A stretch of DNA of 47,378 bases. Source: Oscillospiraceae bacterium (GTDB lineage: Bacteria; Bacillota; Clostridia; Oscillospirales; Ruminococcaceae). How positions within the stretch are numbered: the first letter of the stretch is position 1; every line of letters begins with the position of its first letter. Both the position numbers and the translations under genes were made by a program. Below, piece after piece: positions 8,368 through 16,760 of this stretch. The notes below the pieces were generated by a model, which was not told the DNA's origin, ran no database searches, and saw only the letters and a program-made list of their open reading frames with translations. The stretch covers positions 1 through 47,378 of the forward strand of contig JAFSEN010000100.1 of NCBI GenBank assembly GCA_017435745.1. The letters run 5' to 3'.

Positions 8368-10101
8368 TTACACAGCGGCATATTCTTTTTCGCTTATTGC
8401 TTTGTCCCTTACAACTTTATGGGTGGTTGTTTTTTCAAATTCATCAAGGGTTACATATACAAAAGCGATTCGCTTATACGAAGCAATTTTTTTGTTGATA
8501 AGGCGGATATCCTCCGTAACTTTACGGCTGCGTTCCGCTTCATCAAGTCCGGCAAGCTCACAATCCGGCTTAAGGCTTATGCTTGCCGCAATTGTGCGGT
8601 AGTTTTTTCCGTTTTTCTCGATGGATTTTTCGTGAACAACAACGTCGCGGATATAGGGAAGGGTTTCAACAATAACGGATTCAATATCTTCCGGATGTAC
8701 GTTTTTTCCGTTTTCAAGAATAATAAGGTTCTTTTTTCTTCCGGTGATGCAAAGCTGTCCGTTTTTGTCGAACATGCCGTAATCTCCGGTGCAGAACCAG
8801 CCTTCGGAGAAGGAAACAGCGTTTGATTCTTCGTCCTCATAATATCCGATAGTTACGTTGTCGCCCCGGACAAGAATTTCGCCGACACCGCTTTCATCCG
8901 GATCGGAAATAACAACTTCAACTCCGGGAACGGGATTTCCGACGGAAATTTTGTGTTCGCATCCCGAAAGATCGATGGAAACAAGCGGGGAACATTCGGT
9001 GATTCCGTAACCGGGGATTATGTCGATTCCAAAGGATTCAAGTCCCTTTGCGGTAACGGGGTTTATGGCTGCTCCGCCGCAGACCATGAGGCAAAGATTT
9101 TTTCCGAAGTTTTCAAGAATCTGGCTGAAGAATTTTCTTCGAAGGTCAATTCCGAACTTCCGGAGAAAATCGGAAACTTTAACCGCGCGCATAAGAGTAT
9201 CGTATTTTCCGCGGCGTTTTGCGTTTGTAAGGATTACGGAATAGATTTCATCGACAAAAAGGGGAACAACAACGGTCATATAAGGTTTGAACTCGTTAAG
9301 GTTGTTCATAAGTCTTTTAAGGCTTGAGTTAATACATATTTCGGCGCCGAAATAAATTCCGGGAAGAATATGGCAATTGAATTCAAAAGCATGGTTCATC
9401 GGAAGAACAGAAAAACTGATGTCTTCAATGGGCATTACTTTTGCAATGGAATTTATGTTTGCGCAAATGTTTTTCTGGCTGAGCATAACTCCCTTGTTTG
9501 CTCCGGTAGTGCCGGAAGTGAAAAGAATTGCAGACATTTTTTCGATATCCTGTTTCTTTTCAATAAAATATCTGTCGCCTTTTTTGATAAGTTCCTCGCC
9601 TTTTTCAATAAGGGCGTTGTAGCTTAATTCATCGCCGTCCTTAACTTCGGACCAGCAGAAAACTTCCGGGTGCTTTTCACAGCAAGCCGAAGCTTCTCTT
9701 GCGGTTGCAAGATAGGAGCGGGAACAAAAGATTGCGTCCGCGTGGCATTTATTGATAAGTTTTGATACGGTGGGGGAGGTGTGCTCTTTATCAATCGGAA
9801 TTACAACGCCGGTAAGGATTGAAGCAAGCCAGGAAACGATCCAGCGATAAGAGTTTTCGCCGATGATTGCAATATGTTTGTCTTCATAACCCATGCTGCA
9901 AAGTGCGGTTCCAAGGGCGTTTACGTCGTCAAGAAGTTCGCGGAAGCTGTAGCAAACCGCGGCTTTTCCTTTCATTTCTCGGAAAGCGATTTTGTTTCCG
10001 TATGTTTTTCCTGCTGTTTCAATAATATCGCGAATGTCTTTGGCGCCGCCGTTCTCAATAAGAAAACTGCGCTTTGCTATAGACTCGCTTCTGTCTTTCA
10101 T
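8368..10101 (-). CDS. AMP-forming acyl ligase (ANL superfamily)
   Basis: Adenylates a carboxylic acid and passes it to a thiol (CoA or carrier protein). The 577 residues show the ANL motifs in order: P-loop FTSGTTGANKGVMLS, YGITECSPLVS, the FCTGDYG Asp, the GRKKNLIILENGKNV hinge, and a C-terminal catalytic Lys in EKTTTHKVVRD. It resembles long-chain acyl-CoA/acyl-ACP synthetases more than NRPS A-domains; the substrate cannot be read from sequence. SD GAGGAG six bases before the ATG. Lies between a condensation-like gene (31 bases upstream) and the ACP gene (26 bases downstream), which suggests that ACP is its acceptor. Confidence 0.93.
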   Translation of the reverse strand: MKDRSESIAKRSFLIENGGAKDIRDIIETAGKTYGNKIAFREMKGKAAVCYSFRELLDDVNALGTALCSMGYEDKHIAIIGENSYRWIVSWLASILTGVVIPIDKEHTSPTVSKLINKCHADAIFCSRSYLATAREASACCEKHPEVFCWSEVKDGDELSYNALIEKGEELIKKGDRYFIEKKQDIEKMSAILFTSGTTGANKGVMLSQKNICANINSIAKVMPIEDISFSVLPMNHAFEFNCHILPGIYFGAEICINSSLKRLMNNLNEFKPYMTVVVPLFVDEIYSVILTNAKRRGKYDTLMRAVKVSDFLRKFGIDLRRKFFSQILENFGKNLCLMVCGGAAINPVTAKGLESFGIDIIPGYGITECSPLVSIDLSGCEHKISVGNPVPGVEVVISDPDESGVGEILVRGDNVTIGYYEDEESNAVSFSEGWFCTGDYGMFDKNGQLCITGRKKNLIILENGKNVHPEDIESVIVETLPYIRDVVVHEKSIEKNGKNYRTIAASISLKPDCELAGLDEAERSRKVTEDIRLINKKIASYKRIAFVYVTLDEFEKTTTHKVVRDKAISEKEYAAV

Positions 10102-10132
10102 AAAAAACTCCTCAAAAATGTCTTACAAAAAA

Positions 10133-11530
10133 TTAAATTGCGGATAAAATTTCACCAAGAGTGAGTTCGGGGTTTTCTATACCCATTTCAATAACTTTGA
10201 CCATGTTGTTGTGCATGTTTGCAACTTCTTCTTTGTTGATGCGGTAAGTCTGGTGTTCGTAATAGCAATCATAACCTCCGTCGCGGAAAGAAGGTACAAA
10301 CATTGAATACTGGCGGAATACAAAATATCCGGTGCTGACTCCGCCGAATTCACAGTTCATTCCCTCGGGAAGAACCAGAAGTTCCTTGGGGAAATAGGTG
10401 AAAAGCATCGAAGTTGTCATGGTTCCGAGCGGGCGGTGCTGAACTTTTGCCTGAACCTTCGCAAAGTTGGAGGAAGGATAGTCGCAATGTTTGAAAATTC
10501 GGAGCTGGTCGTTGTTCACAATACCGAGAGCTTCGCCGAATGGCGTTTCCTTCGAAATAACCGTTCTGGAAGGAAGAGCAAGTGCACGGCTTCCGCCGGA
10601 ATTCATGTCCGCAAGGGTGTTGCGGCGGTTTATGGTAAGCATTATGGAAACATCGTCGGTGCCTTCGTTGATTTTTGAAAGATGAGTTCGAAGACCGAGA
10701 AGAAGAAGAGATTGGACCGAAACTCTTCTTTCCTTACAAAAATCGTTCATCTTTTCCGCAAGGAAACCTTCGATATGATGCTTTTCGGTAAGGGAAGCAT
10801 CGTGAAAAGGATCGAGAGCGGCAATATAGCTGATGTTCGGGTTGTGTTTCTTTTTGCGTGCCCGTTTGATCTCTCTCATTCCGTCAACGCCGGCATAAAA
10901 ATCTCTTCCGTTTTCAGCAAAATATTCGCGGAAAAATTTATCGTTTTTCTCAAATTTCGCTTTGTTGTTGAAAATTTCAAAATCCCTTTTAAGTCCGTCT
11001 TCAAAGGAAGAAAGAGGTTTCGGAAGTTCGGTGTTGTTTTTAAGCGCGGCATAAACAAACGCAAGATCCCTGAAAAAATGGAGAATTGCCGCAATGTCCA
11101 TTGCAAGATGCATTACGCAGATATATAATCCAAGTCTTCCGTCCGGGGTGTAGAACATACGGAAACGGGAAACTTCGCCATCGAGATAACGAAGGGCTTT
11201 TCCTGCGTCGGATTTGAAATATTCCTCCATATCCTTTTCGGTTTTTCCGCGGAAATCCACAAGGGGAAGATCTTCGATTTTATATTCCGGAAGGAAGAAC
11301 TGGTAGTACTTGAACCATTTTTTGAAGAAACGGAGCCTTAAGCAATCGTTTCGTTCAATTTCAATATTAAGGGCTTCTTTAAGAAGTTCCGGATCGGATT
11401 CGCCGTCCATAATAAAATAAAGCGCAAGCTGTGCGGACTGCTTATGGAAGCTGAACAAAAGCTGATGCGAATCGTCTTCCTGAATGAAGGTAAAAGGATA
11501 TACGGAAGTTCCTTTTGCGGGTTTAATCAA
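10133..11530 (-). CDS. Condensation-domain-like acyltransferase
   Basis: Stand-alone relative of NRPS condensation domains and alcohol acyltransferases (COG4908-like), 465 residues. The catalytic motif appears as MHLAMD (His 141, Asp 145), matching HHxxxD with the first His replaced by Met; the essential second His is kept. A second conserved half (RRNTLADMNSGG, then CEFGGVSTGY) resembles the latch/floor region. Start: TTG at 11530 with AAGGACGG about seven bases upstream. The frame stays open to 11692, but that part overlaps the promoter at 11582-11610, so it should not be coding. First gene of the operon. Predicted to join the acyl group on the downstream carrier protein to an amine or alcohol; the product is unknown. 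Confidence 0.85.
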   Translation of the reverse strand: MIKPAKGTSVYPFTFIQEDDSHQLLFSFHKQSAQLALYFIMDGESDPELLKEALNIEIERNDCLRLRFFKKWFKYYQFFLPEYKIEDLPLVDFRGKTEKDMEEYFKSDAGKALRYLDGEVSRFRMFYTPDGRLGLYICVMHLAMDIAAILHFFRDLAFVYAALKNNTELPKPLSSFEDGLKRDFEIFNNKAKFEKNDKFFREYFAENGRDFYAGVDGMREIKRARKKKHNPNISYIAALDPFHDASLTEKHHIEGFLAEKMNDFCKERRVSVQSLLLLGLRTHLSKINEGTDDVSIMLTINRRNTLADMNSGGSRALALPSRTVISKETPFGEALGIVNNDQLRIFKHCDYPSSNFAKVQAKVQHRPLGTMTTSMLFTYFPKELLVLPEGMNCEFGGVSTGYFVFRQYSMFVPSFRDGGYDCYYEHQTYRINKEEVANMHNNMVKVIEMGIENPELTLGEILSAI

Positions 11531-11581
11531 AACAATTACCGTCCTTAAAAATAGTGAAAATTGAAAATATAGTATTATATT

Positions 11582-11610
11582 ATAATATAACATAGTGTAC
11601 CTATTGTCAA
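11582..11610 (-). promoter_or_regulatory. Sigma-A promoter of the condensation-ligase-ACP-ABC operon
   Basis: On the minus strand TTGACA (11605-11610), 17-base spacer, TATTAT (11582-11587), about 50 bases before the TTG start. The spacer contains the dyad ATAG-N5-CTAT, a possible repressor site overlapping the promoter. Confidence 0.75.
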
Positions 11611-11740
11611 ATTTTGTTGAAAAAAACACAGAAGATTTTTTTATAATATTAAAACTAAACTTATAAAAATAAAATTTAATATTGGATAACATATTAAAAT
11701 ATTTTTCAACGAAATAAAGTTTTTATAAAAACAAGCTAAT

Positions 11741-11770
11741 AAAAACGGAGCCTTCGTTTCGAAGACTCCG
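11741..11770 (-). terminator. Terminator after tRNA-Gly
   Basis: Minus-strand stem CGGAG-T-CTTCG / CGAAG-G-CTCCG with an AAA loop, then a run of T, just downstream of the tRNA. Confidence 0.82.
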
Positions 11771-11776
11771 CTTTTT

Positions 11777-11850
11777 TGGAGCAGGTAAGGGGAATCGAAC
11801 CCCCCTCTGTGGCTTGGGAAGCGACCGTTCTACCGATGAACTATACCTGC
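11777..11850 (-). tRNA. tRNA-Gly (anticodon CCC)
   Basis: 74 bases with CCA encoded. Acceptor stem GCAGGTA / TACCTGC is perfect, D-arm GTTC / GAAC, anticodon loop TTCCCAA (anticodon CCC, reads GGG), T-arm GGGGG / CCCCT around TTCGATT. The anticodon stem GTCGC / GCCAC has one C-C mismatch. It has its own promoter and terminator, so it is transcribed alone. Confidence 0.96.
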
Positions 11851-11862
11851 ATCGTTTAAAAT

Positions 11863-11891
11863 ATTATCTTGCATAATTCGTAAAATGTCAA
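11863..11891 (-). promoter_or_regulatory. Sigma-A promoter of tRNA-Gly
   Basis: TTGACA (11886-11891), 17-base spacer, GATAAT (11863-11868) on the minus strand, 12 bases before the tRNA. Confidence 0.85.
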
Positions 11892-11927
11892 GATGAAAAT
11901 TGTCGCAGCTTTTAATAAAATCTTAAA

Positions 11928-11956
11928 TTGACAAAAACTGCCTCCGGGTTTATTCT
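11928..11956 (+). promoter_or_regulatory. Sigma-A promoter of the aldo/keto reductase gene
   Basis: TTGACA (11928-11933), 17-base spacer, TATTCT (11951-11956). Divergent from the tRNA promoter, with the -35 boxes about 36 bases apart. Confidence 0.75.
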
Positions 11957-11991
11957 TGAATCAGACAAAAGATTTTTCGGAGGTAAAAAAT

Positions 11992-13017
11992 ATGAAAACC
12001 ATAACTCTCGGTTCCACCGGAATTGTTACACCCCAAAATGCTTTCGGAGCGCTTCCGGTACAGCGCGACGATATTGAAACAGCAATAAAAATTCTCCGCC
12101 GCGCCTATGAAGGCGGAATGACATTTTTCGATACCGCAAGAGCCTATACCGACAGCGAAGAAAAAATCGGAAAAGCCCTTTCGGACGTTCGCGAAAACAT
12201 TTTTATTGCAACAAAAACCGCCGCAAAAACTCCGGAGGATTTTTGGAAAGATCTTGAAACTTCTCTCGGTCTTTTAAAAACCGATTATGTCGATATTTAT
12301 CAGTTCCACCAGGCTTCCCGATGCTATAAACCCGGCGACGGAACCGGAATGTATGAAGCTATGCTCGAAGCAAAAAAACAGGGAAAAATCCGCCATATCG
12401 GAATCACCGCCCATAAAATCAAAGTTGCGGAGGAAGCGGTTGAAAGCGGGCTTTATGAAACTCTCCAGTTCCCGCTGAGCTATCTTTCCGGCGAGCAGGA
12501 ACTGAACCTTGTAAAAAGATGTAAAGAACAGAACATGGGTTTTATCGCGATGAAGGCCCTTGCCGGCGGACTTATCAACAAATCCGCCGCCGCTTTTGCC
12601 TGGATGCAGCAGTTCGATAACGTCCTTCCAATCTGGGGAATCCAGCGCATGACCGAACTCGAGGAATTTCTCGGCTATTTTGAAAATCCTGCGGAAATGA
12701 AAGGCGAACTTCTTGAAATAATCGAAAAAGACCGCGCGGAACTTGCTGGGGATTTCTGCCGCGGATGCGGTTACTGCATGCCCTGTCCGGCGGAAATAAA
12801 AATCAATGACTGCGCAAGAATGTCGCTGATGATTCGCAGGGCGCCTTCAAAAGGCTGGGTTTCCGAAGAATGGCAGGCTGAAATGGCAAAAATTGAAAAC
12901 TGTCTCCATTGCGGAAAATGCCACACAAAATGCCCCTATGGCCTCAACGCCGCGGAGCTTCTTGTTAAAAACCTTGAGGATTACAAAAAAATAATCGCCG
13001 GGGAAGTTGAAGTTTAA
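11992..13017 (+). CDS. Aldo/keto reductase with C-terminal Fe-S domain
   Basis: Predicted oxidoreductase of the COG1453 type, 341 residues. The N-terminal TIM barrel shows AKR features (DTARAYTDSEEKIGKAL with the catalytic Tyr and Asp, the following Lys in ATKTA, and YQFHQAS). The last ~90 residues carry two ferredoxin-like Cys clusters: CRGCGYCMPC...C and CLHCGKCHTKC, enough for two 4Fe-4S centres, so electrons may come from ferredoxin-type chemistry as well as NAD(P)H. Start: ATG at 11992 with CGGAGG eight bases upstream; an in-frame ATG at 11956 overlaps the -10 box and is rejected. Substrate unknown. Transcribed from its own promoter. Confidence 0.94.
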   Translation: MKTITLGSTGIVTPQNAFGALPVQRDDIETAIKILRRAYEGGMTFFDTARAYTDSEEKIGKALSDVRENIFIATKTAAKTPEDFWKDLETSLGLLKTDYVDIYQFHQASRCYKPGDGTGMYEAMLEAKKQGKIRHIGITAHKIKVAEEAVESGLYETLQFPLSYLSGEQELNLVKRCKEQNMGFIAMKALAGGLINKSAAAFAWMQQFDNVLPIWGIQRMTELEEFLGYFENPAEMKGELLEIIEKDRAELAGDFCRGCGYCMPCPAEIKINDCARMSLMIRRAPSKGWVSEEWQAEMAKIENCLHCGKCHTKCPYGLNAAELLVKNLEDYKKIIAGEVEV

Positions 13018-13018
13018 G

Positions 13019-13075
13019 CCTTCCCGGAGGGGAAGGTGGATTTTTCGCCTTTGGCGAAAAAGACGGAAGAGGGAT
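13019..13075. repeat. Dispersed two-hairpin repeat, copy 1
   Basis: CTTCCC-GGA-GGGGAAG followed by TTTTTCGCC-TTT-GGCGAAAAA and GACGGAAGAGGGAT. The layout (CCTCCC-type hairpin, GGTGG, second hairpin, ACGG...GGGAT) matches 16611-16660. It separates the reductase from the LRR gene. Confidence 0.6.
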
Positions 13076-13103
13076 AAAAAATAATCGAAAGGAGCCTTTC
13101 CCC

Positions 13104-13853
13104 ATGTCCGAAGATTTTGAAATAAAGCGCAAAGTTCTGATAAAATATAACGGAAAATCAAAAAATCCGGTCATTCCGGAAGGGGTCAGAAAAATTGCTC
13201 CGGATGCATTTGCAAGCGCAAAAATCGAAACGGTTTCAATTCCGGAAACAGTCACCGAAATCTGCGAAAACGCATTCATCGGTTCATATCTTAAGGAAGT
13301 TACGATACCGAAATCCGTTGAGCATATCGGGGAAGGTGCCTTCGGACTTTGTGAGCATCTTGAATCTTTCACCGTGCTCAACGGAAAAATGACCTTCGGT
13401 ACAAACGGAATAAGTTTTATTTTCTGCGCAAACAAGCGCCTTTCCGAAGTGAATCTTCCGGACGATATGCCGAGGGCAACCGGATTTTTGAGCAGCGCCG
13501 GAAAACTGAAATCGGTTGAACTTCTTCCGACAGAAACCGAAATAAAACCAATGGCGTTCTATTCATGCGCGTCGCTGAAAGAAGTGCTCATTCCCGAGGG
13601 AGTCACAAAAATAGGAGCAAGCGCTTTTATGGATTGCGTAAGCCTTCGGAAAATCGTCCTTCCGGAAAGCGTTGCCGAAATTGAAGACCGCGCTTTTGAA
13701 AACTGCTTCCGCCTTCGCACCGTTGTTTTTTCGGGAAATCTCAAAAAAATAGGTTCAGGTGCGTTTAATGACTGCGATTCCCTTGGCGCAAGAACAATTG
13801 CGAAAATCGAAAAAATAAGCGATAATGCTTTTTGCGGAAGGGAATGGGACTGA
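13104..13853 (+). CDS. BspA-like leucine-rich-repeat protein, cytoplasmic
   Basis: 249 residues made almost wholly of LRR_5/BspA-type units of about 23 residues: IPETVTEICENAF, IPKSVEHIGEGAF, IPEGVTKIGASAF, LPESVAEIEDRAF. No signal peptide or membrane segment is present, unlike most BspA proteins, so it should be cytosolic unless exported another way. SD AAAGGAG nine bases from the ATG. Three bases separate its stop from the following lipoprotein start, so the two probably share an mRNA. LRRs of this kind usually bind proteins; the partner is unknown. Confidence 0.85.
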   Translation: MSEDFEIKRKVLIKYNGKSKNPVIPEGVRKIAPDAFASAKIETVSIPETVTEICENAFIGSYLKEVTIPKSVEHIGEGAFGLCEHLESFTVLNGKMTFGTNGISFIFCANKRLSEVNLPDDMPRATGFLSSAGKLKSVELLPTETEIKPMAFYSCASLKEVLIPEGVTKIGASAFMDCVSLRKIVLPESVAEIEDRAFENCFRLRTVVFSGNLKKIGSGAFNDCDSLGARTIAKIEKISDNAFCGREWD

Positions 13854-13855
13854 AA

Positions 13856-14719
13856 ATGAAAAAAACAGCGCTTTTTATTTTAATTCTGCTTTGTATTCTT
13901 TTGTGTTCCGGATGCAAAGTGGCAACTATGAAAGAAAAACACATAATTGACGGAACACTTGTTACAGTGCTCGGAGGATCGTTTAACTTTGTTGAACTTG
14001 ATACCGGAAAAACTAAAACTTTTTCGATAGAAGAATATGATAAACCAATTGGAAAAACGGAAATTGTTGCGGATGAAAATTCAATATATATTTTTGAAAA
14101 TGGAAAATGGAGCAAACTTCCGTTGGAAGGTTACGAAATGCGTGAAAAGCCGGTTAGAATAAACGATTCCGTTTTCTTTGTTTCATGTGATTTAAATAGA
14201 ACAGGACTATATATCTGGAAATATGAAAACGGAAAAACGGAAAAATTTTCAGATTATGAAGTTGGTTTTTGGGGTGGACTTCTTGTTTTTGAAGATAATC
14301 TTATTTATGGCACAAATGATAATATAATTTGCTGTAATATATCCTCCGGAGAAAAAGAAGTTTTGACACAAGGTTATTATTTTAGCTGGAAAGAAGAGGG
14401 AAAAAGTATCTATTACAGACCGGTTGGAAAAAACGGACTTTGGATATATGATATTGAAACCGGAACAAAAGAAATAGTTGATGATGAGCTTCATTTGTTG
14501 GGTAATCCGGTTTACAACGCAGATAATAATGTAATTCTGATAACCTGTGATGACCCGCTTAATTATGGCTCGAATGAATATATTGTCGGAGGATTATATT
14601 ATCCGGAAAGCAACGATTTTGTATATTGGAAGAGTTATGCGAAACGAATGAACATTCCGTTTGATATTACAAAGCAGGAATGGTTTGAAGCCTCGGTAAC
14701 GCATACTTATTGGAACTGA
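13856..14719 (+). CDS. Putative lipoprotein, unknown function
   Basis: 287 residues beginning MKKTALFILILLCILLCSGC, a lipoprotein signal with the modified Cys at 20. The mature part has repeating short strands with conserved aromatic/Gly pairs (FENGKWSKL, YENGKTEKF, IYDIETGTKEI), suggestive of a beta-propeller such as DUF5050-type surface proteins; that is inference. AT-rich relative to neighbours. The frame stays open eight codons upstream to an ATG inside the LRR gene, but the classic signal peptide begins at 13856. Likely anchored on the outer face of the membrane. Confidence 0.82.
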   Translation: MKKTALFILILLCILLCSGCKVATMKEKHIIDGTLVTVLGGSFNFVELDTGKTKTFSIEEYDKPIGKTEIVADENSIYIFENGKWSKLPLEGYEMREKPVRINDSVFFVSCDLNRTGLYIWKYENGKTEKFSDYEVGFWGGLLVFEDNLIYGTNDNIICCNISSGEKEVLTQGYYFSWKEEGKSIYYRPVGKNGLWIYDIETGTKEIVDDELHLLGNPVYNADNNVILITCDDPLNYGSNEYIVGGLYYPESNDFVYWKSYAKRMNIPFDITKQEWFEASVTHTYWN

Positions 14720-14734
14720 AATCAATTATTCATA

Positions 14735-14775
14735 AAAAAACCACCGCCTGCGGATTTCCGCAGGCGGTGGTTTTT
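14735..14775. terminator. Bidirectional terminator
   Basis: Stem AAAAACCACCGCCTGCGG / CCGCAGGCGGTGGTTTTT with an ATTT loop, between the convergent lipoprotein and symporter genes. Confidence 0.92.
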
Positions 14776-14802
14776 AAATGGGAAAAGGAAAAATGAAGAA
14801 TC

Positions 14803-16386
14803 TTATTCAACAGCGTTTACTGCGTCAAATTCAGCGGTGATCTCTTCGCCCGGCGCTTTGGTGAATTTCGAAACCGCGAAGATAACTGCGGTGGAAAGAA
14901 GGAAAGCCGGAAGAAGTTCATAAACAGTAAGCCAGCTTGTGCCAAGCTCTCTTCCGAGAGGGGTGAAGATGTATTCCCAAATAAAGACCATTGCGCCGCC
15001 GGAAAGCATTCCGGCAACGGCGGCTTTGTGGGTGACCTTTTTCCAGAAAAGGCTTATGAGCATAAGCGGACCGAAAGTTGCGCCGAAACCTGCCCAGGCA
15101 AAGGAAACAACGTTGAAAATCACGCTGTTTTCATCAAGAGCAACAATGATTCCGAAAACCGCAATTGCAACAAGAACGATTTTGGAACAGCGCATAACCT
15201 GTTTGTCGGTGGCTCTTTTGTGGAAAACGCCCTGATAAAGGTTCTTCGAAAAGGCGGAAGCCGCAATAAGAAGATAGGAATCGGAAGAACTGATGGTCGC
15301 CGCAAGGATTCCGGACATTATAACGCCGGCAACGATAGGCGGAAGAAGTTTTCCGCAAATTATGATAAATACGTTTTCCGCGCCGGAAGAGGAAAGAAGA
15401 GCTTCTTCGGTGGGGAGCAATGCTCTGCCGATAATACCGATTGCAACTGCGGCGGCAAGAGAAATTATTACCCAAACGGTCGCGATGCGGCGGCTCATGG
15501 TGATTTCAGAAGTTTTTCTCGCGGCCATAAAGCGGAGAAGAACCTGGGGCATGCCGAAATATCCAAGACCCCAGCTGAGAGTTGAAAGAACGGTTATGAT
15601 TCCGTAAGCGCCCGCTTCGCCGAAAACGGGTTTTCCGTTTTCAACAAGCTGAAGTCCGTTTTCGCCGAGAACCGGAGTTGCAATTCCGAAAAGTTCGAAG
15701 AAACCGGGTATGCTTTTTGCGTTTTCAATAACTGCGCCTAATCCGCCGGCAGAAATTGTGGAAAGGGTAAGAATAACGCTAAGCGCAACGATCATAACAA
15801 CCGCCTGCATAAAGTCCGAAGCGCTTTCTGCAAGAAATCCGCCGAGGAAAGTGTAAATAATTACAAAAACCGCGCCGATTATCATCATCGGAACATAGGG
15901 AAGACCAAAAAGGGTGGAGAAAAGTTTTCCGCAGGCTACAAAGCAGCTTCCCGCATAGACAGAGAAGAAAACAAGGATGAAAATTGAAGCGATGATGAGA
16001 AGAGATTTTTTGCCGTCCGCTTCGTGGAAGCGTTTTGAAAAATAATCCGGAACGGTGATAGCGTCGATTTTAACGCTGTAGCGGCGAAGACGTTTTGCAA
16101 CGATAAGCCAGTTTACGTAAGTTCCGGCGGCAAGGCCGACCGCGGTCCAGAAAGCATCCGCAAGACCCATCCAGTACGCAACGCCCGGAAGACCCATAAG
16201 GAGCCAGCCGCTCATATCGGAAGCTTCAGCGCTCATGGCGGTGACCCATGGACCAAGACTGCGTCCGCCGAGAAAATATTCGTTGCTGTTCTTGTTTGCA
16301 CGTTTGGAAAAATAAACGCCGATGGCGATTACGACCGCCATATAAAGAACCATTGAAATTAACATCTTGATCTGTGCGTCAGTCAT
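14803..16386 (-). CDS. putP: Sodium/proline symporter, PutP type
   Basis: Sodium:solute symporter family (SSS), 527 residues with about 13 membrane helices, importing proline with Na+. Seen: the N-terminal NSNEYFLGGRSLGPWVTAMS motif, SAEASDMSGWLLMGLPG, the conserved ATISSSDSYLL of helix 8 (Na+ site Ser residues), and KRLRRYSVKIDAITVPDYF in the first loop. SD GGAGGG lies before the ATG. Monocistronic, with its own promoter and a shared terminator. Proline as substrate follows family resemblance; related solutes are possible. Confidence 0.93.
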   Translation of the reverse strand: MTDAQIKMLISMVLYMAVVIAIGVYFSKRANKNSNEYFLGGRSLGPWVTAMSAEASDMSGWLLMGLPGVAYWMGLADAFWTAVGLAAGTYVNWLIVAKRLRRYSVKIDAITVPDYFSKRFHEADGKKSLLIIASIFILVFFSVYAGSCFVACGKLFSTLFGLPYVPMMIIGAVFVIIYTFLGGFLAESASDFMQAVVMIVALSVILTLSTISAGGLGAVIENAKSIPGFFELFGIATPVLGENGLQLVENGKPVFGEAGAYGIITVLSTLSWGLGYFGMPQVLLRFMAARKTSEITMSRRIATVWVIISLAAAVAIGIIGRALLPTEEALLSSSGAENVFIIICGKLLPPIVAGVIMSGILAATISSSDSYLLIAASAFSKNLYQGVFHKRATDKQVMRCSKIVLVAIAVFGIIVALDENSVIFNVVSFAWAGFGATFGPLMLISLFWKKVTHKAAVAGMLSGGAMVFIWEYIFTPLGRELGTSWLTVYELLPAFLLSTAVIFAVSKFTKAPGEEITAEFDAVNAVE

Positions 16387-16421
16387 GGTGAATGCCCTCC
16401 GTTGGTTAAAAAGTTGAGCCT

Positions 16422-16450
16422 ATTATACACCTTCGTTTTATAGACTGCAA
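16422..16450 (-). promoter_or_regulatory. Sigma-A promoter of putP
   Basis: Minus strand TTGCAG (16445-16450), 17-base spacer, TATAAT (16422-16427), 36 bases before the ATG. Confidence 0.75.
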
Positions 16451-16610
16451 CACAGAATAGATACTATACTTAAATTAGACTGATTTTTATTAAAATATTA
16501 AAAATTGCTTTAATTAAGCAGAAAATTAACTATACGAAAATATAGAATAATAAAAATACAAATTTTTGGGAAATAAAAATAATTCAGTAAAATAAAGCGA
16601 TAAAGCAAAA
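16451..16610. other. AT-rich gap, nothing recognised
   Basis: Part of the 374-base gap between putP and the LRR/dockerin gene. It is mostly A/T, and I see no gene, RNA or clear structure before the repeat at 16611. Confidence 0.6.
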
Positions 16611-16660
16611 AGCCTCCCTTGTTAAAGGGAGGGGGACGGTCGAAAACGGTGGAGGGATTC
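16611..16660. repeat. Dispersed two-hairpin repeat, copy 2
   Basis: CCTCCCTT-GTTA-AAGGGAGG, then GGACGGTCG-AAAACGGTGG and AGGGATT. Same architecture as 13019-13075. Located upstream of the LRR/dockerin promoter. Confidence 0.6.
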
Positions 16661-16694
16661 TTTGAAAACTTTCCCGAATCGTTTGCACAAACGC

Positions 16695-16723
16695 TTGACC
16701 AAACCGAAAATAAGGTCTAATAT
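16695..16723 (+). promoter_or_regulatory. Sigma-A promoter of the LRR/dockerin gene
   Basis: TTGACC (16695-16700), 17-base spacer, TAATAT (16718-16723), 37 bases before the ATG. Confidence 0.7.
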
Positions 16724-16760
16724 ATGTTCATATATAAACGCCTGAAAAGAGGGTTAAAAA

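Noticed and set aside
11531..11692. N-terminal extension of the condensation-like protein by 54 codons
   Set aside because: That stretch contains the operon promoter and encodes a Phe/Ile/Asn-rich run unlike the family.
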